Source of the DNA: Gracilariopsis chorda | Taxonomy: Eukaryota > Rhodophyta > Florideophyceae > Gracilariales > Gracilariaceae | NCBI GenBank assembly: GCA_003194525.1 | Contig: NBIV01000571.1 | Span: 1-26,353, forward strand | DNA length: 26,353 nt | Reading direction: 5' to 3' | Shown: piece after piece, positions 18,001 to 26,353 of the stretch | Layout of the letters: every line of letters starts with the position of its first letter | Position numbering within the stretch: position 1 is the stretch's first letter | Translations under genes and position numbers: made by a program | The notes under the pieces: generated by a model | Databases searched by the model: none | What the model was told of the DNA's origin: nothing | What the model saw: only the letters and a program-made list of their open reading frames with translations

Positions 18001-19072
18001 TCTTTTGGGACATCGTGAAAGTACTCGCTTGTCAAGAAAGTTTGCATCCCCTTTCAACCATCGCATAGTTGCCATTGTAGCAATATGCAGAAATCCGATG
18101 GCGATATAGTCAGCAGGAGACAAAGGAACGGACTCATCCATGATGGAAATTGCATCCCGCATGGTATCCAGGTTCGCGGTCTCAACGACGCAAAGTGCGG
18201 TTTGCAAAGCTTTCTCTCTTTCTTTTTCATCCCCGAACAACAAAGACTTTCGTAGCATTACAAAAAAACTGTGCCATTCATCAGTCTTCATCGCAACGGC
18301 AACGCTAGTTTGCGGAGAGAGCGAAGCAGGCTTGACTGATACACCCTGCATAACCCAAGCTTTGAGAAACATTTGAGCAATGACTTCGCCCAGTCCTAAG
18401 TCCGCCAAAATGGAATTAGTGGTTTCTGGGCATGCGTTTATTGCGGCTATAGCAAAATTTGCAAGAGCAGCAACATCTGATGGGGATCTACCACACACTG
18501 AAATCATTATGGATAGCAAGCGCCTTGTGGCAGTTGGCATGCCTCGTAGGGCCAAGGCAGTTGTAGGGGCTGGGTAGTGATTTTGCATAGCAGCTGTCAC
18601 TGCACGTCGCACAGGTGGGAATTGCAATCGTCTTGCATACGGTCTCGAAAGAAGTGAGGCGAATATATGAATATCGAGCCAGTCCAGCCGTGGGTGCGTA
18701 AGTATGTATTTCGTTATAGGGTGCTTGGGATTGCAAAGATCGCACAAAGCTGCTGAGAGCACGGGGAGAATGTCGTCCTTTCGAGACAGACCTTCTCGCC
18801 GGGTGTTTGCACTCCATAGACCTCGACGGCCGCTAGTGCGCACAAGCGATCTAGACAACGGCCAGGAAATCCTTTTCGTCGACGACGGATAACGCATATT
18901 GCTGGGTGAAGCGAATTTGGTGTCGATGAGAGTTTGAGAGTGGTAGCGATGCTAGTGTTGCGAGCATTGGGACAAGCAGCGTACGATCGGCTGCGAGCAA
19001 TTCAGACAGATTCTCAACAGCGTCATGAATTACGGATGCATCGTTGGGAAGAATGTCGGGTAGGTGAGACAC
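15075..19072 (-). pseudogene. FANCI-like Fanconi anaemia protein, nearly full length but broken
   Basis: FANCI pairs with FANCD2 as a DNA clamp in interstrand-crosslink repair and is monoubiquitinated. This 4-kb minus reading has the right length for about 1,300 residues of alpha-solenoid. Landmarks in order: LLVPMLATLASLPLSN and SVVDEKDFLAVV (from 19072), FFVMLRKSLLFGDEKERE (about 18270; the FANCI ubiquitination region has LRKAMF followed by a basic stretch), an acidic linker, MKILSNFLERLLEIDRMF, and at the end MKSFKLIPKLVSSV with LAKTIGLRTSRSLLSFAP, like the C-terminal IPNLI...LSK...STSRDF of FANCI. Lesions are in-frame TAA 17905-17907, TGA 17317-17319, TGA 16412-16414, and frame steps near 18875, 16490 and 15240. 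FANCD2 is the alternative; the LRK segment and C-terminus favour FANCI. The N-terminal 150-200 residues were not found upstream. Confidence 0.62.
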
Positions 19073-19584
19073 AGTCTGATGGGGATGGATTTGTTCTCTC
19101 TGGAGCGATAATGTTTTAAAATTGATGTGGTTGTAACTTTTGTATACTTATTCGGTTAGAGAGTTTTGGACTCTTTTTCCGCGAGAGTTTGAGAAATATT
19201 AGTTTTGAATCTTTCATATGCGATCAAGTCTCTTAAAATACTTGTTTCTGCCGAACAAGAAGAACTGTTTGTATTGTTAGGGTATGCATTGTTTTTGTGG
19301 TTGATTTTGTCTCCGATGTCGAAGCTCATAATGAGAGATCAGGAAATTGTAGTTAAGAGCCACGTTCAAATTGGAGTCTTCACGATAGAGTCTTACAAAG
19401 TACCTCTTCGGAATCCAATCTTATTGTTGAAATGCTTGCGCAAACGGTGAGCTGGAGAGCACTATCGGGGTGTTTCAGACTTGTTGGAAGCGTTATACGT
19501 TTGTTTGAGATATGTGTTCACCTGTGCGTTTGTACAAATTCAAGGTCAAAGCGCACTGACGGAGGCAAAGTCAAGCTGTGCTAA
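19073..19584. other. AT-rich intergenic region
   Basis: This stretch is AT-rich with long T and A runs and no convincing frame. A plus ORF at 19205-19450 is Leu/Ile/Lys-rich without motif. The missing N-terminus of the FANCI-like gene should lie here but is not recognisable. Confidence 0.35.
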
Positions 19585-19726
19585 CGAGAAATTCCGCCTC
19601 TTTGGGCTGCGAAATGGAGGAATTCCTCCAATTTCGTGGCCCAAAAGGGAGGAATTCCTCCAATTTCGGGGCTCAAAACGGAGGAATTCCTCTAATCTAG
19701 CAAAGCAAAAATGAAGGAATTCCTCA
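19585..19726. repeat. tandem repeat, 32-bp period, palindromic GGAGGAATTCCTCC core
   Basis: The 14-bp perfect palindrome GGAGGAATTCCTCC starts at 19616 and 19648, with slightly diverged copies at 19680 (one end base changed) and 19713, and a degenerate copy near 19585. The spacing is 31, 32, 32 and 33 bases. Flanks such as CAATTTCG and GGCCCAAAA also recur. The array is a minisatellite whose unit contains a self-complementary, EcoRI-containing core, and it could form a row of cruciforms or of dimeric binding sites. Confidence 0.9.
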
Positions 19727-19783
19727 AATCCGGCGACAGCAATGCGGAGCACGCACAAGTAGGGAGAAACACATCTGGCCCTC

Positions 19784-20342
19784 ATGATTCAGGGCGATAA
19801 TGCCGCCAATCTGTACGCGGCTATGCGCACACATACCGTCATCATAACAATTGAGGAACGAGAAAGTAATTACTATGAGCAATTACAAGAAGTGGACAAA
19901 CGCGCCGTATCGTCGTCTACCGGACTTCGACGTGCTTGCCGCGTCTTCTATACCCGCACCTGTCAACTTCTCGATGTTGTAATCGCACTCTCATTGTCTT
20001 CGATACCTCTTCGCACTCCTGACTTTATGGATCTCAAAAAGCTCAGCCGAAGTGGGACACACACAGTGGACATGGAAGGGGTCATCCATGCCGTTCCACC
20101 ATACGACAACCCCAACATCTGCCCCTCTCATAGTGACCTATGGCGACAACCCGAAAACCCTCCGGTTAGCCACCCGCCCACACATGAGAAAGATCGTTCT
20201 TCGTCTTCGCGTTCCTTCTGGAGCACTGTCATGGACTTTCCTCCGTCAACCTTCTCGTCGGCAAGCACTCTGCGCACTGCGGTTACATCCGTCAGCTCTC
20301 AACTTAATTAATGCCACGGGCCACGCCGTCGAGCAACACTGA
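19784..20342 (+). pseudogene. unidentified coding-like region
   Basis: Two plus frames overlap. One (19784-20311) gives an open 175-residue reading that is rich in Ser/Pro at its end. The other (20052-20342) contains APLIVTYGDNPKTLRLAT and RKIVLRLRVPSG, a basic beta-strand-like stretch that looks more like a folded domain. I cannot decide which is real, and no family is recognised. Confidence 0.25.
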
Positions 20343-20496
20343 GCGCGAAATGGTTCAATGTGACTGTACCGAGAGTGAAGAGAAGCCTCAAGCGTCCTCC
20401 ACTCAGTTTGGTTCTGCTTGAACCCACAATAATCGTCTGCGCGAATAGTGGCATCGCAGAGCGCTTCTATGTCTCTCCAGTAGTTTAACAGCTGAA

Positions 20497-21106
20497 CTAC
20501 TGCCTCAACAAATCAACTGCCATCACCATGTCACCTCCAGCCGCCGTGAGCACCGTCACAGAATCTTCAAACTTTATTGCGATCTCCACCAGCTGCTGCA
20601 ACTTGCGCTCGTCACTCACTGCCTCAACAGCAACACTTGCCGTGCTCCCCACACCACTTTCACCACCGCCGCCATCACTTGGTGTACCAACTACCGATGG
20701 TAAGTCCCGAACACTCTCCCTCATATATAGAATACAAATGCACCATATCTGTCTTCTTTTTCGAAGTCAGTATGAAATCCGTGGCTGGCATTGGTCGTGA
20801 AAGAAGCTGCTCCATCTTTCCCACAAACAGCTCAGCAACTACTTCCCCTATGCGTTCTCTTTGAGCGTTCAAAACGTCATAAAACACAAATCCTTCCACT
20901 TGGACGCCTTTTTGTGCCAGGTCAGTTTCGACAACCTGTTCGCCAAACTCTTCGATCTCTTACAGAAGTTCTCCACTCCATGCAGTGTCATCCAAACGTC
21001 GCTCCCGGACAACTAGGATCATGTTTCCCTCCAATATGTTCGCCCCTGCAAACTGCAATCCACTCAAGTCCGAGACTGGACGATCCGTTACAACTGAACC
21101 AGAGTT
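20497..21106 (-). pseudogene. decayed protein ending in a UBA-like segment
   Basis: The minus strand reads SDLSGLQFAGANILEGNMI, then RLDDTAWSGELL, TAA at 20960-20962, and in the same frame EIEEFGEQVVETDLAQ, FVFYDVLNAQRERIGEVV and PMPATDFILTSKKKTDM (to about 20740). A second frame (20724-20497) gives a Gly/Ser/Val linker and KLQQLVEIAIKFEDSVTVL followed by TAAGGDMVMAVDLLRQ. The last part resembles a UBA domain (hydrophobic helices around AAGGD-x-x-x-AV-x-LL). Between the two frames lies either an intron or a frame break. The plus strand over the same bases also has long frames and a good-looking GTAAGT donor at 20700, but its translations are weaker. The protein family is unknown. Confidence 0.35.
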
Positions 21107-21213
21107 TTAACCGCTTTATTGAGTGATACGCAGTTCTCGTGATCACGAGCGCGATTTTTTTCTTCGCTCTTCATCTGTTCTGGTATTGAACCACTTGGAG
21201 CAGGTTCTCTGCC

Positions 21214-21669
21214 TTATGGGAGAGCGTTAATGAAGACAGGAATTGGGTCTGATACGCGACGGGCTTCTGGGTTTGCCACTCGAACTGGTGCTGGCGACCG
21301 TGCACGAGAACTAGGACGAGCCTCAAACGGCAAATATGATCCAGAGAGAGACATACGTAGCAGTGTCCCAAGTGATCCGGAGGTTGGTGGCGCAAACCTT
21401 TCAGGTGCTTCTTCTCTTCCGAAGACAGAAGAGGTTTCCCTCTCTCGAGAAAGATTAGACGAAAACTCTTGTGCATCTTGGCCTTCTTCATTTTCCGAAT
21501 CATCAACAGAATGGTACTCAACAGTGATATTCCCCGTAAGGATGGCCCCCGCACGCTCACATCTGTTATTCCTCGGAATTTGATCATCATCATCCAAATA
21601 CGAAACCTCTGAGCTACCTGAAGCCGTATCAAAAAACCTTTCAGTAACAGAATTTGCAATCGCAACCAT
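21214..21669 (-). CDS. hypothetical acidic, disordered protein
   Basis: The 151-residue ORF starts at ATG 21669 with MVAIANSVTERFFDTASG. It contains acidic stretches (YLDDDDQIP, EYHSVDDSENEEGQDAQEF) and an Arg/Ser/Pro-rich second half (EARPSSRARSPAPVR), ending at 21214. The composition is that of an intrinsically disordered region with no fold or motif. It lies just upstream, on the same strand, of the UBA-like remnant and could be the N-terminal part of that gene, with the join lost. Confidence 0.4.
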   Translation of the reverse strand: MVAIANSVTERFFDTASGSSEVSYLDDDDQIPRNNRCERAGAILTGNITVEYHSVDDSENEEGQDAQEFSSNLSRERETSSVFGREEAPERFAPPTSGSLGTLLRMSLSGSYLPFEARPSSRARSPAPVRVANPEARRVSDPIPVFINALP

Positions 21670-21842
21670 GATGGTATCCAGATACTACGTTGAGTGAAAC
21701 GTAATTACCAAAGCTATAAAGTTAAGGTTAATATTTGTGTCCGGTGTTACTGGTCTCCATATCTGCTCCATAAATCGTTTCGTTGCAACCGGAGTAACAC
21801 CGTAGTCATACATGATAACAGCGATTTCTGCGAATTCCCTGT

Positions 21843-22432
21843 TTGTCAGTTGCAGTGGTAACTTCACATATTCGAAACACATGCGACTACTTCGTATCCG
21901 ACTTTGACAATCTCCCGACGTCAAAACTCAGGAAATCTATGAGATACTCAAGTTTGCAGGCAAATCAATTGCCGAGTATTGGTCAAGTGATCAAAGACAT
22001 TGTCCATCATGCACAAAGTGGGAACAAGGATGTTTCATTTCTTCGCGTGGAGATTCTTTCAGCACTGCAGAAAGACAGAATATTTTCGAAGCAACAGCTA
22101 GATGATGTCGCCATGCTCATAAAAGAAGGTCCTATGATGTGCGTTCACCGACAAGCTTCGTACCCCGATCACTTTCTCAACTTGTGCCTCCAAGTGAATC
22201 TCTGGAAAGCCCTGCCCAACGTCTTCTCCTTGCTTTGTCCTGTAAGTTTGCGAACACGCATAGAGAGGCTGTGCATGCCCTGGCAGCCGCAGCAAGAATA
22301 GAAGCGGATAAGGAAATTGTGGATGTAGAGGCCATTTCAGGAATTGTGAGCTGTGGGACTTCAGGAACAAAACTGCGAGTGCTACGATCAATGATGAGCA
22401 CAAGTTTGCCAAACGACCTTGCGAGGAGCTGA
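21843..22432 (+). pseudogene. unidentified helical protein, one frame step
   Basis: The first frame gives DYFVSDFDNLPTSKLRKSM, then IGQVIKDIVHHAQSGNKDV and ILSALQKDRIFSKQQLDDV. Near 22133 it steps to PPSESLESPAQRLLLALS, NTHREAVHALAAAARIEAD and SCGTSGTKLRVLRSMM, ending at 22432. Both halves are amphipathic-helical and of good protein character, as in a solenoid. I do not recognise the family. The antisense ORF over the same interval is a shadow. Confidence 0.35.
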
Positions 22433-22468
22433 TGAAGATAGACACATCAGTTTCGAAGCACTTCGAAG

Positions 22469-22990
22469 TTACAAAATCTGTGCTATGAAGCGACAAGCAG
22501 TGTGTAAAAAGGTTTGATTGGTGAAGTTTGGTCGCAAGGTGGTACAGAAGAAGCGGATGAAATGGGGGCTTAAGTATGGGAAAACGTGAAGGAAACTGGC
22601 TTCCAAGAGTTGGGTCAAAGACGAGATAGCGGTTTCTTGTACACTGCGATCCCGTTTGTTTAGTGCGACTGCCATCTGTTTTCTTGTGCGGTCGATGAGC
22701 TCGGCTTGGGAGACCTTGCTCCATCGAGGAGCGCGTTTGCGTCCAGCTTGATATACTGGGCTTGTAGCGGTTATAGTTATGAATGAGAGATGTTGAACTT
22801 GTGGTCGAACGAGCGGCTTTGGGAGTGTGGTTCTGGACCAAGTCGTGTTGTTGTACAGAGGTGGGACTGACTTGGGAACTAAAGGCACCAATGACCAATA
22901 GTTAGTGTAGTTGGGAGGAACAGGTATAGATAAGTAGTTCGGGGTAAACGGGAGAAGTTGAAGTGAAAACCCTGATGTGAGTTGTAACAA
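22469..22990 (-). CDS. hypothetical protein, Pro-rich start and basic helical end
   Basis: This 173-codon minus ORF begins at an alternative start near 22990. It has a Pro/Tyr/Leu-rich first half (LPFTPNYLSIPVPPNYTNYW) and a basic helical second half (GRKRAPRWSKVSQAELIDR, TRKQMAVALNKRDRSVQ, SSLTQLLEASFLHVFPYL). Only the second half looks like a conserved fold. No family is recognised, and it faces the plus-strand fragment tail-to-tail. Confidence 0.3.
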   Translation of the reverse strand: MLQLTSGFSLQLLPFTPNYLSIPVPPNYTNYWSLVPLVPKSVPPLYNNTTWSRTTLPKPLVRPQVQHLSFITITATSPVYQAGRKRAPRWSKVSQAELIDRTRKQMAVALNKRDRSVQETAISSLTQLLEASFLHVFPYLSPHFIRFFCTTLRPNFTNQTFLHTACRFIAQIL

Positions 22991-23525
22991 GAACGCATGG
23001 CGCGAAAGAACAGGTATCTTAAGTGAGGTGCTCGGTTTTATGTAGTCTATAAAAGAGCTGAACGAGCGCAGTGGCGAGCTGGTACACGCTGGGGGAATTG
23101 GGGAACAGCACCATGGCTACCCAAAGGGGACACGCGTTGATGTGCAGATCAAGTGCATGAATTGTGAGGTGGGGTAAGGGTTAACCCTTACCTCAGAAGG
23201 TACCGAAGGTAATTCAAGCCTCCGGTTCGCGCTCCCGGTGGTAGATCTTCGCAGGGTCAGCGTTCTGCATCTAGGTTTAGCTGACGCTGTTAGTTTCTGT
23301 AGAGTGCTCTAAATACGAAGAGTCAAGTTCTCTACCTCCCACGAGGCCAGTGGTGGTGGTGGTAGTGGGAGGCTTTCGAAAGTTGAGCAACAGAACAAGT
23401 CACGTTCGCGTAACTTGTTTGGAGTTCGCTGTAGATATTTCTACTCTGTACCGTTGGCAAGAGCAAGACTGGTACGGGTTAAGTTGGACTGTGTCGACAG
23501 CAGTGAAGCTCGGTCGGCTAGCCTT
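22991..23525. other. intergenic, with a 20-bp palindrome and a GGT run
   Basis: No gene is supported. The stretch holds the palindrome described at 23173-23192 and a short GGTGGTGGTGGTGGT run at about 23349-23365. Confidence 0.35.
23173..23192. repeat. 20-bp perfect palindrome
   Basis: GGTAAGGGTTAACCCTTACC is self-complementary over its full 20 bases. The flanks TGAGG and CCTCA extend the symmetry imperfectly. The centre GGGTTAACCC resembles a head-to-head junction of TTAGGG-like steps, but no telomeric array is present. Confidence 0.85.
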
Positions 23526-24480
23526 TTACCCAGTATCTAAGATGGATAATGAGCTAAGCATTGAACACTCCTCAATTTCAGCTACAAACGTCGCCACTTC
23601 ATCAAGACGCATGCGCACGATGTTACCGCCGTCTCCCAGAATCACCATTCTCCACACACGTCTCCTCAATCCATTTCTCATACTGTTCTGGGTAAAAAAC
23701 CGGCTCAATATCGGACGGTAAACAACGAAACCGAGGAAGTCGTACCGCTACAAAAATAAAGATCCGGTCTTGCACTCAACCCAAATGTGGCGAAGCCACC
23801 AGATAACCTACACCTGTTTCACCCAATTGCTTCTGAACACGGTGGGTAATGCTCGAATACATTCGAACGGGATTTGAAACTGTCAAGCGCGACTTTATAC
23901 CGAAGTGATCAAATCCCAGTCAGTACGACGAAGTTGTCGTTCGTACAGACTACAATCTGCCATACGTTGCTTATGATTGGTGACAGGTTGCAATGCTGCT
24001 TCAAACACACGTTGTGGGTGTAGTCGTGGTACATGATGATTCAGCTCAGACACAGGCTATACACTTTCACGTAGCAGCGCATCAGATTGCTCAAACAAGG
24101 CGTTCACACTGGAGCGTCGTACATTTTCCTGATTTATCGCGGCGGAAATCAGTTCGGGCGGCATGAAAAGTGGGGTACTTCACACGCTTATAGTGCTTAG
24201 GGACGTGTTCTGCAATGTTGGCCAGAAACGTACTATTATGCAATCAACCAGCGGCCGATGGAACGGTAAAACGCCATCCGGAAGCATCTATACGTCCGTA
24301 AGATCATCACCGCTATCAGAGCAAGACGATACTGAACACACGGATTGACGGCACGTTCCAGTGGAGATGTATCAATCACAACATGCTTTACATCACGTTT
24401 GAGCCCGGGTGCGGCATACGGACGGAGCGGTGCGGGATTAATCGGGCGCGAGCTCGACGACATGTTCACGAGCGGCGGTA
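23526..24480 (-). pseudogene. unidentified decayed gene, several frame breaks
   Basis: From about 24470 downwards on minus I can follow a protein-like path: SSSSRPINPAPLRPYAAPG with DVKHVVIDTSPLERAVNP; NIAEHVPKHYKRVKYPTF; MPPELISAAINQENVRRS with ALFEQSDALLRESV; TAG; then PVSELNHHVPRLHPQRVF, AALQPVTNHKQRMADCSL, YERQLRRTDWDLITSV, KVALDSFKSRSNVFEHYPP, and finally LPSDIEPVFYPEQYEKWIEE and GNIVRMRLDEVATFVAEI to 23526. At least four frame steps and one stop interrupt it. The pieces keep order and good composition, so one ancestral protein of about 300 residues is likely. The disordered Ser/Pro start suggests a true N terminus. I do not recognise the family. Confidence 0.4.
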
Positions 24481-25433
24481 AACGATTGACAAAGTAGATG
24501 ACCCTCTGCAGGAGGCGCGGTCAAAGACGGGGTCTCACCGACAGACAATAACGCAGCCGCTAGCGCAAAATCCGCTGCGCGCTGGGATCTGGGTGTGTTC
24601 ATATTGTCGGAGGATATTCGTGATGTAGTTGAACGTCACAAGTGATTGGAAACTATATTTGGTAGTGGGGGTTTTCACTTGGATGGATGTATGTACGCTA
24701 TGCCGTGGCGCATGTTTACGACCGGCGTACGGAGCGCGTGGCCAGGTTAGTGGCGGATACATTGGTGATTGTGGCGAGTCCGAAGCTGGGAGTGCGTTTC
24801 TGCGAGGAATAATGGCGATTGCACATGCGCTGTCGTTCACACTGCGAAGCAATTGCTCTTGTGTGATATTATTTCATCTTCTGCGTGCGTTTTTGTGACA
24901 ATGAATTCATGGTGAACTACGGAACAGCTGCTGTGCATGCGCACGTGAAAGAATTGACGGGCAATAAGCCAGTTTGTGTTCCAGGCGAGAATGCACAAAC
25001 GAAGACGGTCAAGCAGAATACGTATGGCTGCACGAATACCACAGCTCGGCTCCGCGTATTGCATCGCTGCGAGTGCAACTGCACGTGAAAGTGGGCGCGT
25101 GATAGTGGCAAACCAGCGCCTAATGCAAGCACATGTGTCGGTTGCAGTACTTGCACTGACAAACCTTGCGCTGACGGGAGGGTTAGCGGTCTAACCCTTT
25201 AACCGTTCCCTTAACAATGAAAGCCGGCAGGAAGGCCAATGAGAGAGCTTGAGTGCTGAAGAATTGGCAGAAATATTACATTTTTGGTCATGACTTCAGT
25301 CGCAACACAGTTGAGAATCTCAACTTGAGATGCGCTACACTTACACAGTGTGTACGGTGGGTTAACCAGTGTTTAATCTCAAACCCCACTCTTAATGATT
25401 TGCTCATGTATTAGGGGCGTGTTGATGACTGAC
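24481..25433. other. no gene supported; contains a small hairpin
   Basis: Overlapping ORFs on both strands (for example 24535-24852 minus and 24885-25088 plus) show no motif and no continuity. A Cys-rich stretch near 25065-25175 on plus (RCECNC, then CVGCSTC after a stop) is too weak to call. A hairpin lies at 25179-25198. Confidence 0.35.
25179..25198. repeat. 8-bp hairpin AGGGTTAG/CTAACCCT
   Basis: AGGGTTAG and CTAACCCT are exact reverse complements around the 4-base loop CGGT. The arms have a telomere-like step, as in the palindrome at 23173. Confidence 0.7.
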
Positions 25434-25507
25434 GGGAGGCGTGCGCCACAAATTCGTCTTGCACGCCCGTTTGCGCATGCAAAACTGCATTTGGCGCAAC
25501 GCCTCCC
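25434..25507. repeat. imperfect inverted repeat, possible small foldback element
   Basis: GGGAGGCGTGCGCCACAAA (from 25434) pairs with the end ATTTGGCGCAACGCCTCCC (to 25507) with one bulge and one mismatch, around a 36-base middle that holds a GCATGC palindrome. The size and terminal symmetry suit a tiny foldback or MITE-like remnant or a strong transcript hairpin. No clear target-site duplication is visible. Confidence 0.6.
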
Positions 25508-25963
25508 TAACATTTAAACATTTAGCAGCAGCAGCAGCAAAGCTTGCTGCTTACTGGCTGGCACTTCCATAATGACTGTAGTGCCACCCAATTACACAAA
25601 GCAACGTGTCGCACTTTCTCATCATTGGCTGGCACTGCAGTCAATTTGGGCACTAAACACAAAACCCTATTCAATTTTTCTACTCTCAGTGCCGCGGCGC
25701 CCCGTGGTTCTACGAGTGCTATTGCGAGCGCAAGCGAGCAAAGTGCTCGGAGAGCCTCCGAAAGCTACTAAATACACAAAGCTATATAAACAACGCGGCG
25801 CGCAGCGCCGCCCACGGCCGAAGGCCGTTTCCACTTGTACACACTGGTCTAACTTACCTAAAGATTGCTCTGACAACGAGCAAGTTGACCCCTTAGAATA
25901 CATCAATAAACGCACATTTATTTCCCTCCAAATGATTAGCCAATGGTAATCAAAGTATTTGTC
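25508..25963. other. no gene supported; short AGC repeat
   Basis: A five-copy AGC run lies near 25525-25539, followed by a weak direct repeat of TGGCTGGCAC at 25555 and 25626. Frames are open but without motif. Confidence 0.35.
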
Positions 25964-26333
25964 CTACTGGCGCGAATCAGTCGACAACGTGTATGATCTG
26001 GTACGCTCGACAGCCTCAACTTCTATCAGCCCCGTTGAACCCGTCTCACACGTGCATATCCCTGACGTCCAGCGAACAGGCAAATCCTTGCTGCGTCCAA
26101 TTACGCGGTAGCTTTCCAATTCCGTGTACACAGTGTCGAGTTTTGGGCCAATGGAGCACAAAATCTCTTCCAAAAAAAACCATGCCATGATGCATGTCAG
26201 TGTGCTTTAATGCAGCCTGTATGATGCACATTTTTTCCAATAATGTCCCCAAGCGCGGTAGAATAGCATCCTTGCGGTCGCGCAAACGGCATAGTTGTAG
26301 GTAGCGAACCTCTGTTTGGGACATATCGGCCAT
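25964..26333 (-). pseudogene. unidentified helical fragment at the right edge
   Basis: The minus strand gives (from 26333) EVRYLQLCRLRDRKDAILP and GTLLEKMCIIQAALKHTDM. At a run of eight A on plus (26172-26179) it steps to WFFLEEILCSIGPKLDTVY and ELESYRVIGRSKDLPVRW, ending at 25964. The two halves join naturally across the homopolymer, so this is one helical, probably coiled-coil protein with a single-base length change. Its start may lie beyond the window. No family is recognised. Confidence 0.35.
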
Positions 26334-26353
26334 GGTGTTAGAGAATAGTTGAA

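Noticed and set aside
7795..19072. Reassigned stop codons (for example TGA read as Trp at 8588)
   Set aside because: In-frame stops include TAA, TAG and TGA at positions with different expected residues. TGG is used for Trp in the same genes, and intact ORFs end normally with TGA. Decay explains the stops better than a variant code.
20700..20770. Plus-strand intron with a good GTAAGT donor
   Set aside because: Neither candidate acceptor joins protein-like frames, while the minus strand gives better translations on both sides.
23526..24130. hAT-type transposase, suggested by a DW-x-L-I-x-x-V stretch
   Set aside because: The similarity is limited to a few residues, and neither the dimerisation domain nor terminal repeats could be found.
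24885..25190. Metallothionein-like Cys cluster (RCECNC ... CVGCSTC)
   Set aside because: A TGA separates the two halves, the start is unsupported, and no family spacing is recognised.
1..26353. CRISPR arrays, bacterial operons or rRNA
   Set aside because: No spacer-repeat structure, no ribosome-binding-site-led gene runs and no rRNA-like conserved stretches are present; the content is eukaryotic.

Overview
This is a eukaryotic nuclear window, and most of it is decayed protein-coding sequence. The recognisable families are eukaryotic: a FANCI-type Fanconi anaemia protein, the Sec1/Munc18 tethering protein VPS33, an ATP9/Neo1-type P4-ATPase flippase, the proteasome adaptor ECM29, a ZNFX1-type SF1 helicase, NB-ARC and NB-ARC/WD40 NLR-like receptors, and a eukaryotic-type kinase. 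The long genes (FANCI, VPS33) read through without convincing introns, so the genome is intron-poor. NB-ARC receptors with WD40 repeats plus intron-poor housekeeping genes would fit a red macroalga or a similar protist, but the species cannot be fixed from the sequence alone.

Layout. 1-4340: an NB-ARC fragment (minus), a helicase fragment, a Cys/His-repeat protein and an ECM29 fragment (plus), an unidentified minus fragment, then a hairpin and a palindromic tandem repeat. 4570-6010: weak coding remnants, including a PHD-like motif, ending in a perfect 43-bp inverted repeat. 6281-7500: an intact kinase ORF followed by a broken unidentified reading frame. 7795-9500: the N-terminal third of a flippase, then an unidentified GC-rich ORF. 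9954-10658: an intact ORF with an acidic low-complexity region and a coiled coil. 11330-13640: a nearly full-length VPS33 on minus. 13991-15075: the C-terminal half of an NB-ARC/WD40 receptor on minus. 15075-19072: most of a FANCI-like gene on minus. 19585-19726: a 32-bp tandem repeat. 20050-24480: several unidentified decayed genes, mostly minus. 24480-26353: mostly non-coding with small hairpins, and a fragment running to the right edge.

Nearly every recognisable gene carries lesions. I count about seven in-frame stops (all three stop codons), about fifteen single-step frameshifts in both directions, and one clean 16-bp tandem duplication inside a WD40 repeat. This mixture argues for real pseudogenes: a relic block of duplicated genes, or a degenerate segment. 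However, some frameshifts sit in short homopolymers and could be consensus errors of a long-read assembly. The two longest uninterrupted ORFs with good protein character are the kinase and the coiled-coil protein. The genes do not form a pathway; they look like unrelated housekeeping and immune-receptor copies decaying side by side.
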